Source: an uncultured Alphaproteobacteria bacterium
GTDB taxonomy: Bacteria; Pseudomonadota; Alphaproteobacteria; Bin95
Assembly (NCBI GenBank): GCA_938084065.1
Contig: CALKDI010000201.1
Span: 1 to 38,705, forward strand
Direction: 5' to 3'
DNA length: 38,705 nucleotides
Shown here: positions 9,026-17,774 of the stretch, piece by piece
Position numbering within the stretch: position 1 is the stretch's first letter
How the letters are laid out: every line of letters begins with the position of its first letter
Notes under the pieces: generated by a model
What the model was told of the DNA's origin: nothing
Database searches by the model: none
Seen by the model: only the letters and a program-made list of their open reading frames with translations
Translations under genes and position numbers: made by a program

Positions 9026-9073
9026 GTCCGGCGGCGTCTATCAATGTGGCAACACATAACGGATCCGCCGGAC
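9026..9073. repeat. Inverted repeat after rne
   Basis: Perfect 9-bp arms gtccggcgg (9026-9034) and ccgccggac (9065-9073) are separated by 30 nt, just after the rne stop codon and before aat. There is no T-run, so this is not a classical intrinsic terminator. It may be an mRNA 3'-end structure. Confidence 0.5.
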
Positions 9074-9125
9074 GAAATACCAAAGGCTCAGCAGGCTCAA
9101 CCGTTCAACGCGCGGTGAGGTGACG

Positions 9126-9779
9126 ATGACCGAACTGACCCCGACGCTGGTATTGCGCGCCTACGCTATGGGCGTGTTCCCTATGGCCGAATCCCATGAT
9201 GCAGAGACACTGTTCTGGGTTGATCCAGAGATGCGGGGCGTACTGCCGCTCGACACCTTTCACATCCCCCGCCGCCTGAAACGCACCGTACGGCAAGGGC
9301 TCTACACGGTTCGCTGCAACTCAGACTTTGAAGGCGTCATCGCAGGCTGCGCCGCCGCTCGCGCGCCCGACCAGGACACCTGGATCAATGACGAGGTCCG
9401 TCGACTGTTCCGCGCACTGCACGCTATGGGCGTCGTCCACACGGTTGAATGCTGGCAGGATGACCAACTGGTCGGTGGCCTTTATGGTCTGCATCTGGGT
9501 GGCGCGTTCTTCGGCGAAAGCATGTTCAGCCGGGCGCGCGATGCCAGCAAGGTCGCACTGGTACACCTGGTCGCCCGCATGACCTACGCCGGCCTTACCC
9601 TACTCGACACCCAGTTCATCACGGAGCATTTGAGCCAATTCGGCGCCGTGGAAATCCCCCGCGACGACTATCGCCGCCGCCTGGAGCGGGCCATTACTGT
9701 TCCCGCCGCCTTCCCAGCAGAACTTCCCACCGCCGCACTCAATGCGTTCCTGGACCGCCCCAGTCCCTCAACGCTTTAG
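9126..9779 (+). CDS. aat: Leucyl/phenylalanyl-tRNA--protein transferase
   Basis: A 217-aa cytosolic enzyme that transfers Leu or Phe from aminoacyl-tRNA to N-terminal Lys/Arg of proteins, marking them for ClpS/ClpAP (N-degron pathway). Recognisable family blocks are [25 protein letters not shown], the WINDEV block, [19 protein letters not shown] and [11 protein letters not shown]. The length is normal. I chose the ATG at 9126 rather than the GTG six bases earlier because tgagg (9116-9120) then has proper spacing. It lies 109 bp after rne on the same strand, so co-transcription is possible. Confidence 0.95.
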   Translation: MTELTPTLVLRAYAMGVFPMAESHDAETLFWVDPEMRGVLPLDTFHIPRRLKRTVRQGLYTVRCNSDFEGVIAGCAAARAPDQDTWINDEVRRLFRALHAMGVVHTVECWQDDQLVGGLYGLHLGGAFFGESMFSRARDASKVALVHLVARMTYAGLTLLDTQFITEHLSQFGAVEIPRDDYRRRLERAITVPAAFPAELPTAALNAFLDRPSPSTL

Positions 9780-9807
9780 TTCGCGCAGGGTCCGGATCGC
9801 CCGCAGC

Positions 9808-10710
9808 CTATTCCGCCGCCACGCCCTTGCGCTGCTCGAAGGTCTCAAACCAACGGCGACCGCCGCCCTTCTGGTTCTCGTATATCGAGCCCTGGTTCTT
9901 TGCCGCCGGCAAAGGCAGGCGCACTGGCACCGGCTCCACCCTAGGTTGGCGAGTGCTCACGCCGCGGGCCATGCGGCTCTCATAGGCCGCATAATCACCC
10001 TTGAGACCGACCATCGGGAAAGCATCTGCCGCCGCATACTCGGTCAGCAGCAAACGCCGTTGCCGGTTGGAGGTGTTCAACGCCGAACCATGCACCGCCC
10101 GCACGTGATGGATGGTCATGGAGCCCGCCGGCCCGGTCAGCATCTCAGCCGGCGAAAGATCCAGCCCTTCTGCGTCCGGATCAAATGCGCCGCAGAAAAA
10201 CCCGTCAGCATGATGATCGTAGACCGGCCCTTTGTGAGAGCCCGGCAACACCATCATCGGACCGTTGCTCTCGTCGCAATCGTCCAGCAACAAGCCAGTC
10301 GCCAGCACGTCGTCATTTGTGTGCGGATAGAACGCCCAATCCTGGTGCCATTCCACCGGCGCGCCATAACCCGCGGCCTTCATGTTCATCTTCGCGCCAT
10401 AGATGCGGATATTGTCCCCCAGCAGTGGCACCAGCACGTCGGTAATGTCGGTGTCGCAGAACAGGTCCCAGAAGAATTTCGAATGATTGTGCGGCTCCTT
10501 GATCCGGCGCACGCGCGGGTTCTGGGTGGAATGACTGTCTTCCAGGTCATAGATCTCGTTATTGGCCGTCACCTCACCCGCCCGGGCAATGATCTCCTCG
10601 GTTTCCTGGCGCAGGCGCTTCAGCTTCTCCGGGCTGAGGACGCCTTCGACAACGACATAGCCTTTTTCGTGATACTGCTCGATCTGGGTTTTGGTGAGTT
10701 GGACAGGCAT
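9808..10710 (-). CDS. Phytanoyl-CoA dioxygenase (PhyH) family protein
   Basis: A 300-aa Fe(II)/2-oxoglutarate-dependent oxygenase, expected to hydroxylate a small molecule or acyl substrate while converting 2-oxoglutarate and O2 to succinate and CO2. The double-stranded beta-helix motifs are present: H122 and D124 in EWHQDW, distal His H207 in AVHGSALNTSN, and Arg at 218-219 in the position that binds 2-oxoglutarate. The block LPGSHKGPV is typical of PhyH proteins. A GAGAG-like site precedes the ATG. The real substrate is unknown, because PhyH proteins in marine alphaproteobacteria are numerous and mostly uncharacterised. It is convergent with aat and divergent from a DMT transporter (122-bp gap), with which it may share a regulatory region. 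Confidence 0.88.
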   Translation of the reverse strand: MPVQLTKTQIEQYHEKGYVVVEGVLSPEKLKRLRQETEEIIARAGEVTANNEIYDLEDSHSTQNPRVRRIKEPHNHSKFFWDLFCDTDITDVLVPLLGDNIRIYGAKMNMKAAGYGAPVEWHQDWAFYPHTNDDVLATGLLLDDCDESNGPMMVLPGSHKGPVYDHHADGFFCGAFDPDAEGLDLSPAEMLTGPAGSMTIHHVRAVHGSALNTSNRQRRLLLTEYAAADAFPMVGLKGDYAAYESRMARGVSTRQPRVEPVPVRLPLPAAKNQGSIYENQKGGGRRWFETFEQRKGVAAE

Positions 10711-10832
10711 GGCAGGCTCTCGCTTTGCAGTGTTGCTCTGGGCAGTGATCTATAGGCGGATTGTGCGCCTTTACGGCCCGCCAAACAAGCGTCAGAACAA
10801 CCACTACGTTGCTCGCGGAGACACAGGCGCCC

Positions 10833-11693
10833 ATGGCCGCCCTCGCCCCCTTCATCTTTATCTGCCTGTGGTCTGGCGCGTTCATCGCGTCGCGCGCAGG
10901 ATTGCCCGATATTTCGCCACTGTTGCTTTTGACCATACGGTTTGTGATTGCTGGCTTACTTTTGGCGATCGCCCTGACCCTGTGGCAGCCGCAACGATGG
11001 AAAGATTTGCGGGGCCGTTGCGGGCCAGTCCTGCTGGCCGGCGTTCTGATGAATGGTGGCTATTTGAGCGCATCTCACATCGCGATGGGCGAAATAACTG
11101 GAGCCACCATGGCGCTAGTTGGCTCGCTGCAACCAATCATGGTGGCCGTTGCTTCGGGACCGCTGCTGGGCGACCGGTTCCGGCCATTACAATGGCTCGG
11201 GTTCGCGCTGGGCACAGCTGGAGTGGCTTTGGTCGCCGGCATAAACGCGCTGGAACTGGATACAGGTCCGGGCATTGTGTGGGCCATGGTCTCGGTATCC
11301 TGCATGGTTGCCGGTACGCTGGTTTTCAGCCGCTACGCCAGAGGTGTGCCCGCCGCGCATGCCAATGCGGCGCAACTTCTGGCCGGCGCAGTGTTCTGCG
11401 GGGTGATGCTGCTGTTATTCGAGGATGCCCACGTGACCTGGACTACCGCCAGCGTCGGCGCTTTGGCCTATGCGATCTTCGGCGTGTCGCTTGGCGGTAT
11501 GGGCCTCTACCTCTACATGCTGAACAGCGGCACGGCAGGCAAGGTGGCGGCGAACTTCTACCTGACCCCCGGCCTGACCGCGATTTTCGGCTTCATTCTA
11601 TTGGGCGAGACCCTGCCACCAACGGCCCTGATCGGCCTCGCTATGGCCATGCTAGGCATCTGGCTGGTTCAAGGCCGCACCCGACGCACCTGA
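10833..11693 (+). CDS. DMT-superfamily transporter (EamA domains)
   Basis: A 286-aa inner-membrane protein with about ten hydrophobic segments arranged as two EamA repeats, as in drug/metabolite exporters. The first begins near FIFICLWSGAFIASRAG, and the second ends near ALIGLAMAMLGIWLVQG. I took the ATG at 10833 (MAALAPF), preceded by cggag about 12 bases upstream. An in-frame start 72 bp earlier would add a hydrophilic tail unusual for the family. The substrate cannot be inferred. Its 3' end overlaps that of the next, convergent transporter gene by 25 bp. Confidence 0.85.
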   Translation: MAALAPFIFICLWSGAFIASRAGLPDISPLLLLTIRFVIAGLLLAIALTLWQPQRWKDLRGRCGPVLLAGVLMNGGYLSASHIAMGEITGATMALVGSLQPIMVAVASGPLLGDRFRPLQWLGFALGTAGVALVAGINALELDTGPGIVWAMVSVSCMVAGTLVFSRYARGVPAAHANAAQLLAGAVFCGVMLLLFEDAHVTWTTASVGALAYAIFGVSLGGMGLYLYMLNSGTAGKVAANFYLTPGLTAIFGFILLGETLPPTALIGLAMAMLGIWLVQGRTRRT

Positions 11694-12547
11694 GTCTCTC
11701 GCCAGATCACAAACAGTCCGCTGCCAATGATTACCGCACCACCGGCGATGGTGTAGATGTCCGGCAGATCGCCAAACATGAAATAACCCAGCAAGACGCT
11801 GGCCACGATCCGCGTGTAGTTAATCGGCGCCAGCAATGAAGCATCGGCCAGGCGAAAGGCATTGAACATGCAGATGTGAGCCGCCAAACCGACCACACCG
11901 GCCAAAAAGGCATAGCCAAACTGATACCCTGTTACCGGCGTCCAGAAGAACGGCGCCGCCAGCACCGCTCCTGCCGCAGCGACCACCTGGGTATAGAGCA
12001 GCGTCGTCATCGTGCTGTCTTGCCCGGCCAACTTGCGGGTAATCAGCTGAAATATGGCAAAGAACAGGGCAGAGCCAATCGGCAGCAAAGCCGCCCATTG
12101 AAACACGTCGGAGCCTGGCCGTACCACGATCATAGCGCCAACCAGCCCGACCAGCACCGCCGCCCACCGCCGCCAGCCCACTGTCTCGCCCAGCATTGGC
12201 CCGGCCAGCGCCACCATGAACAACGGCCCGGTGAAGTTGATCACTGTCGCTTCCGCCAACGGCAGGTATTGCAGCGAGGCAAAGATAAACGTCAGCGAGC
12301 CCAGAATGCTGAATCCGCGGGCCACCTGCAACCAAGGCCGCTTGGTCTGCGCCAGCTTGCGCAGGTTTTGCCGCGTGATGGCAAAATAGATCATCAATGC
12401 CGCCAGCACGCTGACCAGATACAGCCAAACCACCTGAGGGCTGGGCATACTTTGGCCCAGCACCTTCGCCATAGCATCGGCCAGCGCAATGAAAGAGAGC
12501 CCCAGCGTAAACACCAAGACTCCTGCAACGACAGGGGGGAGGGTCAT
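11669..12547 (-). CDS. DMT-superfamily transporter (EamA domains), second copy
   Basis: A 292-aa membrane protein with two EamA repeats and about ten hydrophobic helices. It carries the family block EATVINFTGPLFMVALAG near the end of the first repeat. It differs clearly from the neighbouring DMT gene and resembles the RhaT/EamA group seen in alphaproteobacteria, so a recent tandem duplication is unlikely. The ATG at 12547 has aagggg/gagag upstream. The gene is convergent with the first transporter, and the last 25 bp of each coding sequence are shared on opposite strands. The substrate is unknown. Confidence 0.87.
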   Translation of the reverse strand: MTLPPVVAGVLVFTLGLSFIALADAMAKVLGQSMPSPQVVWLYLVSVLAALMIYFAITRQNLRKLAQTKRPWLQVARGFSILGSLTFIFASLQYLPLAEATVINFTGPLFMVALAGPMLGETVGWRRWAAVLVGLVGAMIVVRPGSDVFQWAALLPIGSALFFAIFQLITRKLAGQDSTMTTLLYTQVVAAAGAVLAAPFFWTPVTGYQFGYAFLAGVVGLAAHICMFNAFRLADASLLAPINYTRIVASVLLGYFMFGDLPDIYTIAGGAVIIGSGLFVIWRETQVRRVRP

Positions 12548-12900
12548 TGCTCTCGCCCCTTACAACCCGCTGTCATTGCGAGCAGAGCGTAGCAATCTGT
12601 CCGCTGTCTTGGCAACGACCCAACAGGTTGCCTCATCGCCTGACGGAATCTCGCAATGACGGAAAAACGGGGAGGATTCACGCCTCGGCCTGTGGCGCGC
12701 TCAAAGTCGCATGGGTGGAATTCTGTGGCATTGAGTATCCTCGGATGCAGGGTCGCACTAGCGGGCACTTGTAAAAACATTGGCGTCACTTTGCGCCGAT
12801 CCGCACGGCCCCGCAACGGCTCTGCCAGTGGTCATCCCGCGACAGATACTGTACTCTGCCGCCAACGCACAAAAGCATCCGGAACAGTAAGGACCTCTCC
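12548..12900. other. Intergenic spacer upstream of hspQ and the second DMT gene
   Basis: This 353-bp divergent spacer has no supported gene. It contains an inverted repeat at 12572-12660 and must carry promoters for both flanking genes. I saw no clear sigma-32 or sigma-70 consensus by eye. The hspQ ribosome site (aaggac, 12889-12894) lies at its right end. Confidence 0.6.
12572..12660. repeat. Inverted repeat with gtcattgcgag arms
   Basis: The 11-bp arms gtcattgcgag (12572-12582) and ctcgcaatgac (12650-12660) are perfect inverted copies about 67 nt apart, with agcgtagcaatct adjoining the left arm. Sequences of this cattgcgag...agcaatc type recur between genes in many bacterial genomes as short dispersed repeats. 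There is only one copy in this window. Confidence 0.6.
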
Positions 12901-13230
12901 ATGGAGGCGCGAAACGCCAAATTTCAGATCGGACAGGTGGTACGGCATCGCAAATACCCCTTCCGCGGCGTGATTTTCGATGTCGACCCCACCTTTGCCA
13001 ACAGCGAAGAATGGTGGTCGTCGATCCCGGAGGATGTGCGGCCAACCAAGGACCAGCCGTTCTATCACCTGTTCGCCGAGAACGCAGAAACCACCTACAT
13101 CGCCTACGTCTCCGAGCAAAACCTGCTGGTGGATGAAAGCGGCAAGCCTGTGCGCCATCCGGATGTGCCGAACGTATTTTCCGGCATGAAGGGCGGCAAT
13201 TACATCATGAGAACGGAGCACGCTCATTGA
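12901..13230 (+). CDS. hspQ: Heat shock protein HspQ (YccV-like)
   Basis: A 109-aa protein of the HspQ/hemimethylated-DNA-binding YccV family. In enterobacteria HspQ is a Lon substrate and allosteric activator of Lon, and binds hemimethylated oriC DNA. Almost the whole chain is the single YccV domain: FQIGQVVRHRKYPFRGVIFD at the start, DQPFYHLFAE in the middle and VSEQNLL further on. The length is normal and the ATG is preceded by aaggac. The TGA stop overlaps the probable TTG start of the next gene, suggesting translational coupling with an apparently unrelated dehydrogenase. Confidence 0.93.
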   Translation: MEARNAKFQIGQVVRHRKYPFRGVIFDVDPTFANSEEWWSSIPEDVRPTKDQPFYHLFAENAETTYIAYVSEQNLLVDESGKPVRHPDVPNVFSGMKGGNYIMRTEHAH

Positions 13231-14315
13231 GCGTGGAGCGAACAAAAATAGAGAGTGGTGACCGCCTCCGCTACGACCGTGCAGCGCTGGAGCAATTCGG
13301 CGCCGCTCTGTTTCGCGCCAATGGCCTGAGCGAAGAAGCTGCCTCTGTCACCGCCCGCCTGCTGGTCGAGGCCGACGCTATGGGCCACGACACGCACGGG
13401 CTTGCGCAGGAAGCGGGCTATCTAAAGGCCCTAGACGACGGCCACATGATCGCAGACAGCGCGCCGGAAATTGTGCGCGACAAGGGTGCTGCGCTCACCT
13501 GGGACGGGCGCTACCAGCCTGGCCTCTGGCTGACATGGCGCGCGGTCCAAGCCGCGCTGGAGCGTGCTGAGCAGTTCGGCACAGCTTCCATCGCCATCCG
13601 CCGTTCACACCATATCGGATGCCTCGCGGCCTTCCTGCCGCTGATCACCGAGCGCGGCTTTATGGGCCTGCTCTACAGCAGCGACCCCGCCATCAAGGCC
13701 GTCGCCCCGTTCGGCGCGGTCGAACAAATTTATACGCCCGACCCCATCGCCTGCGGCATCCCCACCCGCGGCGAGCCCATCCTGATCGACGTCAGCGCGT
13801 CGGGCACCACGATCGGCCTCTCCATGCGCGCCATCGCAGCCGGCGAGAAGCTGGGCGGAGACTGGCTGATTGATACCGACGGCAATGCCACCGACGACCC
13901 CGCCATCCTGATGGCCTACCCGCCGGGCGCTCTGCTGCCGTTGGGCGGCGCGGATCGTGGTCATAAAGGCTTCGGCCTGGGCCTCATGGTGGAGGCGCTA
14001 ACCAGCGGCCTCAGCGGCTTTGGCCGCCTGCAAGGGCCGACGCACCAAGGCGCCAGCGTGTTCCTACAGGTGTTCGACCCGGACGCATCCGGCGGCGGCG
14101 AGGCCTTCCTGGACGAGACCCAACACTTGGCCAACCTCTGCCGCAACGCCCGCACCGCACCCGGCGCGCCACCGGTGCGCCTGCCGGGCCAACGAGGCCT
14201 CGCCTTGAAACGCGAGGCAGAGACAGACGGCGTGCCGCTGCACCCGACCATTCTGCCATCACTGCAGCCATGGACAGAACGCTATGGCATAGCCCTACCG
14301 CAGCCACGTCGCTAA
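13227..14315 (+). CDS. Ldh-family (malate/L-lactate/ureidoglycolate-type) dehydrogenase
   Basis: A 362-aa NAD(P)-dependent oxidoreductase of the Ldh_2 family, which interconverts 2-hydroxy acids (malate, L-sulfolactate, ureidoglycolate, 2,3-diketogulonate) and 2-oxo acids. Typical blocks are GHDTHG (53-58), RRSHHIG (125-131), a PDPIACGIP segment and the GGADRGHKGFGLGLMVE block near residue 240. The start is probably TTG at 13227, overlapping the hspQ stop (ttga), with cggag eight bases upstream; GTG at 13233 is an alternative. It is followed after 43 bp by a CoA-transferase, suggesting a short pathway in which a hydroxy or oxo acid is oxidised and activated to a CoA thioester. The specific substrate is unknown. 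Confidence 0.88.
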   Translation: MSVERTKIESGDRLRYDRAALEQFGAALFRANGLSEEAASVTARLLVEADAMGHDTHGLAQEAGYLKALDDGHMIADSAPEIVRDKGAALTWDGRYQPGLWLTWRAVQAALERAEQFGTASIAIRRSHHIGCLAAFLPLITERGFMGLLYSSDPAIKAVAPFGAVEQIYTPDPIACGIPTRGEPILIDVSASGTTIGLSMRAIAAGEKLGGDWLIDTDGNATDDPAILMAYPPGALLPLGGADRGHKGFGLGLMVEALTSGLSGFGRLQGPTHQGASVFLQVFDPDASGGGEAFLDETQHLANLCRNARTAPGAPPVRLPGQRGLALKREAETDGVPLHPTILPSLQPWTERYGIALPQPRR

Positions 14316-14358
14316 GATCACTACCAACAAAACAATCCAAATCGAGGAAGCGCACCAA

Positions 14359-15525
14359 ATGCGAGCGTTTGAAGGAATTCGCGTCTTTGACGCCACCCAA
14401 GGTGTTGCCGGTCCCCATTGTGCCAGGTTGTTGGCCCAGCACGGCGCTGATGTGGTCAAGATAGAGCCAATCGCCGGCGATTGGGGCCGGTCCATCGGCA
14501 AGAAGCATGGCGAACACTGCGCCTATGGCCTGGCCGTCAACCGCGGTAAGCGCTCCATCGCTCTGGACCTGAAACACCCAGACGGCATCGCCATCGCGCA
14601 AAAACTGGCGTTCGAGGCCGATATCGTGCTGGAGAGTTTTCGCCCCGGCGTCATGGGTCGGTTCGGGCTAGATTACGCCAGCGTCAAGGCAAAAAACCCG
14701 AACGTGATCTACCTCTCGGTCACCGGCTATGGCCAGGAAGGCCCTTACAATGGCCGCCCTGTCACGGATTCAGTGGTCCAGGCCTATAGCGGTTGGATGT
14801 CGATCAACAAAGACAAAGACGGGATGCCACAGCGCATCTCCATCATCGCCATCGATGTGATGACCGGCCTCTACGCCTTCCAGGCCGTCGCCCCCGCGCT
14901 CTATCTGCGCAGCCGCACTGGCGAGGGCCAGTATCTGGATGTGCCATTGGCAGGCGCTGCCTCCGCGTTCCAGGCCGGCAAAATGATTGAGTATCAACTG
15001 GAAGGCTCAGAGCCCGCCGTGCTCGGCGCGCCAGTCGGCACGTTCCAGACCAAAGACGGCTTCATTAACATGAACGCCCGCCGCGATGCTCACTTCGCTG
15101 CGCTCTGCGATATGCTGAGCTTGCCAGAATGGAAGACCGACCCCCGCTTCGCCAGCCAGCAATTGCGGATCGAGAACGAAGCGCCGTTGATGGTGGTCAT
15201 CCGCCCCCTCATGCTGGCCAAAACCAGCGCCGAATGGCTGGCTCTGCTGGAGAAAGCCGACATTCTCGCCGCCAAGGTCAACGACTATGGCGACCTGTTC
15301 GAGGATGCGCAGGTCAAGGCCGTGGAACAGGTGGTCTGGCTGGACCAGAAAGGCTTTGCCGATCCCCTGCCCGTGCCTCAAATCCCAGGCCAACCCAAAA
15401 TCGAACCCGGCAGTTTCCTGGCGCACGTCCCGGTACCCGGCGAGCAAACGGACGAGATATTAGCGGAAATAGGCTTCGATGCCGACCGGATCGCGGCGTT
15501 GCGGGCGGACAAGGCTATAGTCTGA
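14359..15525 (+). CDS. Class III CoA-transferase (CaiB/BaiF family)
   Basis: A 388-aa family III CoA-transferase, which moves CoA between carboxylic acids such as formate/oxalate, carnitine/crotonobetaine or succinate/itaconate-type pairs. It opens with the conserved FEGIRVFDATQGVAGPHCAR block. The expected catalytic Asp is D166 in AIDVMTG, and SVTGYGQEGPY (120-130) is typical. The ATG follows gaggaag with good spacing. Length and domain order are complete. It lies 43 bp after the Ldh-family dehydrogenase on the same strand, probably in one transcript. The acyl partners cannot be predicted from the sequence. Confidence 0.92.
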   Translation: MRAFEGIRVFDATQGVAGPHCARLLAQHGADVVKIEPIAGDWGRSIGKKHGEHCAYGLAVNRGKRSIALDLKHPDGIAIAQKLAFEADIVLESFRPGVMGRFGLDYASVKAKNPNVIYLSVTGYGQEGPYNGRPVTDSVVQAYSGWMSINKDKDGMPQRISIIAIDVMTGLYAFQAVAPALYLRSRTGEGQYLDVPLAGAASAFQAGKMIEYQLEGSEPAVLGAPVGTFQTKDGFINMNARRDAHFAALCDMLSLPEWKTDPRFASQQLRIENEAPLMVVIRPLMLAKTSAEWLALLEKADILAAKVNDYGDLFEDAQVKAVEQVVWLDQKGFADPLPVPQIPGQPKIEPGSFLAHVPVPGEQTDEILAEIGFDADRIAALRADKAIV

Positions 15526-15739
15526 GGCTCAGCACGCCTTTGCGGGACTATGGAAGCCGCTGTGCATTCCCATCCCGATGGCCGCTAGGAGCCAACCACA
15601 GCCACTGGGAGTAGCCCAGGAAATACCCACCTTGGAGTGAATCAGGGGCGGAGGGGCTTGCTTTAGCCGAGTCCACCTCGCCAGCGAAAATGGGGCGGGG
15701 TCGATCGAACTTATTCCTTTCGGAGAATAGACCCCGCGC

Positions 15740-17170
15740 TCAGAATCTGAGCGCATCATAGCGATGGACCCACGGCAAAACGCCTTCGAGTTCGGCAGCG
15801 ACCGACAAGAGTATATCCTCGCGGCCATGCTGTGCGATGAGCTGTGAGCCCATCGGTACGTTTCCATCGGCCCAGTGCAGTGGCAGCGAAATTGCCGGTT
15901 GGCCGGTCAGGTTCGCCCAACTGGTCAATGAGAGGGACGGCATGATCCGTTTCATCACCGACCCGACCTCTTCGTCACTGAACGCCTGCAGCTCACCGTG
16001 CGGATTGGGCGGCTCCGCCACTGTCGCCATCAAGAGCAGATCGAAGCCGCCGGCGTACCATTCGGCGACCTGACGCGTAACGAGCTGGCCCGCTTCGATC
16101 AGATCAAGCAGATCAGCCGCCGACATCTGCCGGGCGGCAGCCACGTACATCCGGGTAATGGGCTCCAACTGCTCGTCTGCGCACGGCACACCCGTGAGTT
16201 TCTCCCACCGGCGTACAGCCCAGTCTGTACTTGCCATCACAATCTTGCCCAGCACGGCTGCAGCGGTGCGACGGTCAAGAATGGGCGGATGGGCCTCCGT
16301 TACGACATGGCCAAGATTCGACAGCGCGTCCGCAGCCACCGAAACCGAGGCGGCTGCCTCTGGCGAAAGCGCACCAAATCCCCCCGGAACACCGCTCCAC
16401 ACACCAATCCGCAATGGTCTCGGTATGGCGCCGTCGGACGGGTGCACTGCGAACGGATCGCCTGTTTCCGGACCGGAGACGGCGTCGAGCAGCCCGGCGG
16501 TGTCGCGTACGGTTCGCGTTACGGCGAGTTCGGCGACCATGCTCGCGAATGCATCGCCATAGAGAGGCCCAAGCGGCACCCTGCCCCGGCTCGGCTTGAG
16601 GCCCACGAGGCCACATCGGGCGGCTGGGGAGCGAATAGAGCCGCCGGCATCATTGGCATGGCCCACTGCGACCATCCGAGACGCGACCGCAGCCGCCGAG
16701 CCACCGCTTGAGCCGCTGGGCGTGTGGCCGGGTAACCATGGATTATGTGTCGGTCCGTACAGCAGCGGTTCCGTCGTCGGCATGCCGCCCAGTTCCGACG
16801 TGTTCGTTTTGCCCACGATGACAAAGCCGGCTTCTTTGAACCGGCGGGCGAGCGTCTGGTCAGCGGGCGCGTGGGAGTAGAGGTCGGCCAGGTAGCGCAT
16901 GCCCTCGTAGAGCGGTTCGGATCCAAGCTCACACGCAAAATCCTTCAGCACCATCGGCACGCCAGCAAACGGTGCGGACGGATCGACCGCAGCCGCTTCG
17001 GCCCGGGCCCGCTCATCGCGACGCTGGATCACCGCGTTCAGCCTAGGATTTCGAGCATCAATACGCGCCAACGCCAAATCGACCAGCTCTATCGGAGACA
17101 CTACGCCGTCGCGGACTAGCGCGGCTTGCGCAGTGGCGTCGAGATCAAGCGGATTGTCATTGTCGGTCAT
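15740..17170 (-). CDS. Amidase-signature family hydrolase
   Basis: A 476-aa Ser-cisSer-Lys amidase. The triad positions are visible: the Lys in MVLKDF (about 76), the cis-Ser in SGSSGGSAAA (about 155), and the nucleophile Ser in AGGSIRSPA (about 178), followed by GLVGLKPSRGRV. The C-terminal part is family-typical. I chose the ATG at 17170 over the ATG six bases upstream because ggag then sits eight bases before it. The family hydrolyses diverse amides (aryl amides, indoleacetamide, allophanate-type). The lack of gatB/gatC-type neighbours argues against tRNA amidotransferase, so the substrate is unknown. It is convergent with the CoA-transferase gene; the 214 bp between them show nothing I can name. 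Confidence 0.9.
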   Translation of the reverse strand: MTDNDNPLDLDATAQAALVRDGVVSPIELVDLALARIDARNPRLNAVIQRRDERARAEAAAVDPSAPFAGVPMVLKDFACELGSEPLYEGMRYLADLYSHAPADQTLARRFKEAGFVIVGKTNTSELGGMPTTEPLLYGPTHNPWLPGHTPSGSSGGSAAAVASRMVAVGHANDAGGSIRSPAARCGLVGLKPSRGRVPLGPLYGDAFASMVAELAVTRTVRDTAGLLDAVSGPETGDPFAVHPSDGAIPRPLRIGVWSGVPGGFGALSPEAAASVSVAADALSNLGHVVTEAHPPILDRRTAAAVLGKIVMASTDWAVRRWEKLTGVPCADEQLEPITRMYVAAARQMSAADLLDLIEAGQLVTRQVAEWYAGGFDLLLMATVAEPPNPHGELQAFSDEEVGSVMKRIMPSLSLTSWANLTGQPAISLPLHWADGNVPMGSQLIAQHGREDILLSVAAELEGVLPWVHRYDALRF

Positions 17171-17448
17171 AGCCATCGCTCCATCGCCCTGTCCATAGGA
17201 CTATCAATCGAATTTCCCGCCACAAGGATGGGCAGCTAAACGTGTCAGTCAAGATTTGATTGACCGCTGATGCGCGGCACTCGATGCTTTATCCGGTGTT
17301 GCGTCTGCGCGAATGTTCAGGCCCGCCGACTCTCCCCGCACCACCCACGAGTCCGGCACGGGATAATTCCCTGCAACCCGTAGCAGCGGGTGCCGCGGCC
17401 TACTTGTTCTGTGCTGCCCGCTTGCCTGCGAACCAGTCTCACACGGCC

Positions 17449-17595
17449 CTAATACGCTTTGAAAGCCGGGTCGTCAGATTTCTGCGATTGTGTTGACGCT
17501 TGTCCCGCCTTCGACGTGTCCGTTGTCTTACAGCCGGCAACGCCTGTCGCGATGGCAAACACCGCTGCCAACACCCATAAGCGTCTAAAACTCAT
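17449..17595 (-). CDS. Small putative lipoprotein (48 aa)
   Basis: I found this by reading the minus strand. MSFRRLW is a basic start, followed by the hydrophobic stretch VLAAVFAIATGVAG and Cys22 in a VAGC lipobox, then a short Ser/Gln/Lys/Asp-rich tail ending FKAY. Signal peptidase II cleavage would leave a 27-residue lipidated peptide starting CKTTD. Upstream, aagga stands eight bases before this ATG; two ATGs slightly upstream in frame are worse placed. The family is not recognised. It resembles the small alphaproteobacterial lipoproteins of unknown role. It is divergent from the 535-aa gene at 17775, with 179 bp between. The 278 bp between this gene and the amidase start contain no other gene I can support. 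Confidence 0.7.
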   Translation of the reverse strand: MSFRRLWVLAAVFAIATGVAGCKTTDTSKAGQASTQSQKSDDPAFKAY

Positions 17596-17774
17596 CAGCA
17601 TCATCCTTATCTACAGTTCAGTCCAAAGATACGATGCAAGCGCGGCCATAATCCGGCAACCAAAACACAGTCGTTTTCCGCTTGGATTCGATCATAAAGT
17701 TGTGACACACTCTGTTGCAAATTAAGCGCATGTCATCACCAAGTCGCGCTTGAGCAACAACGGAGAATACGCCG

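Noticed and set aside
17261-17365. Minus-strand stretch encoding an SH3-like phrase (WVVRGESAGLNIRAD)
   Set aside because: The frame is short, lacks a credible start with ribosome site, and the resemblance covers too few residues.
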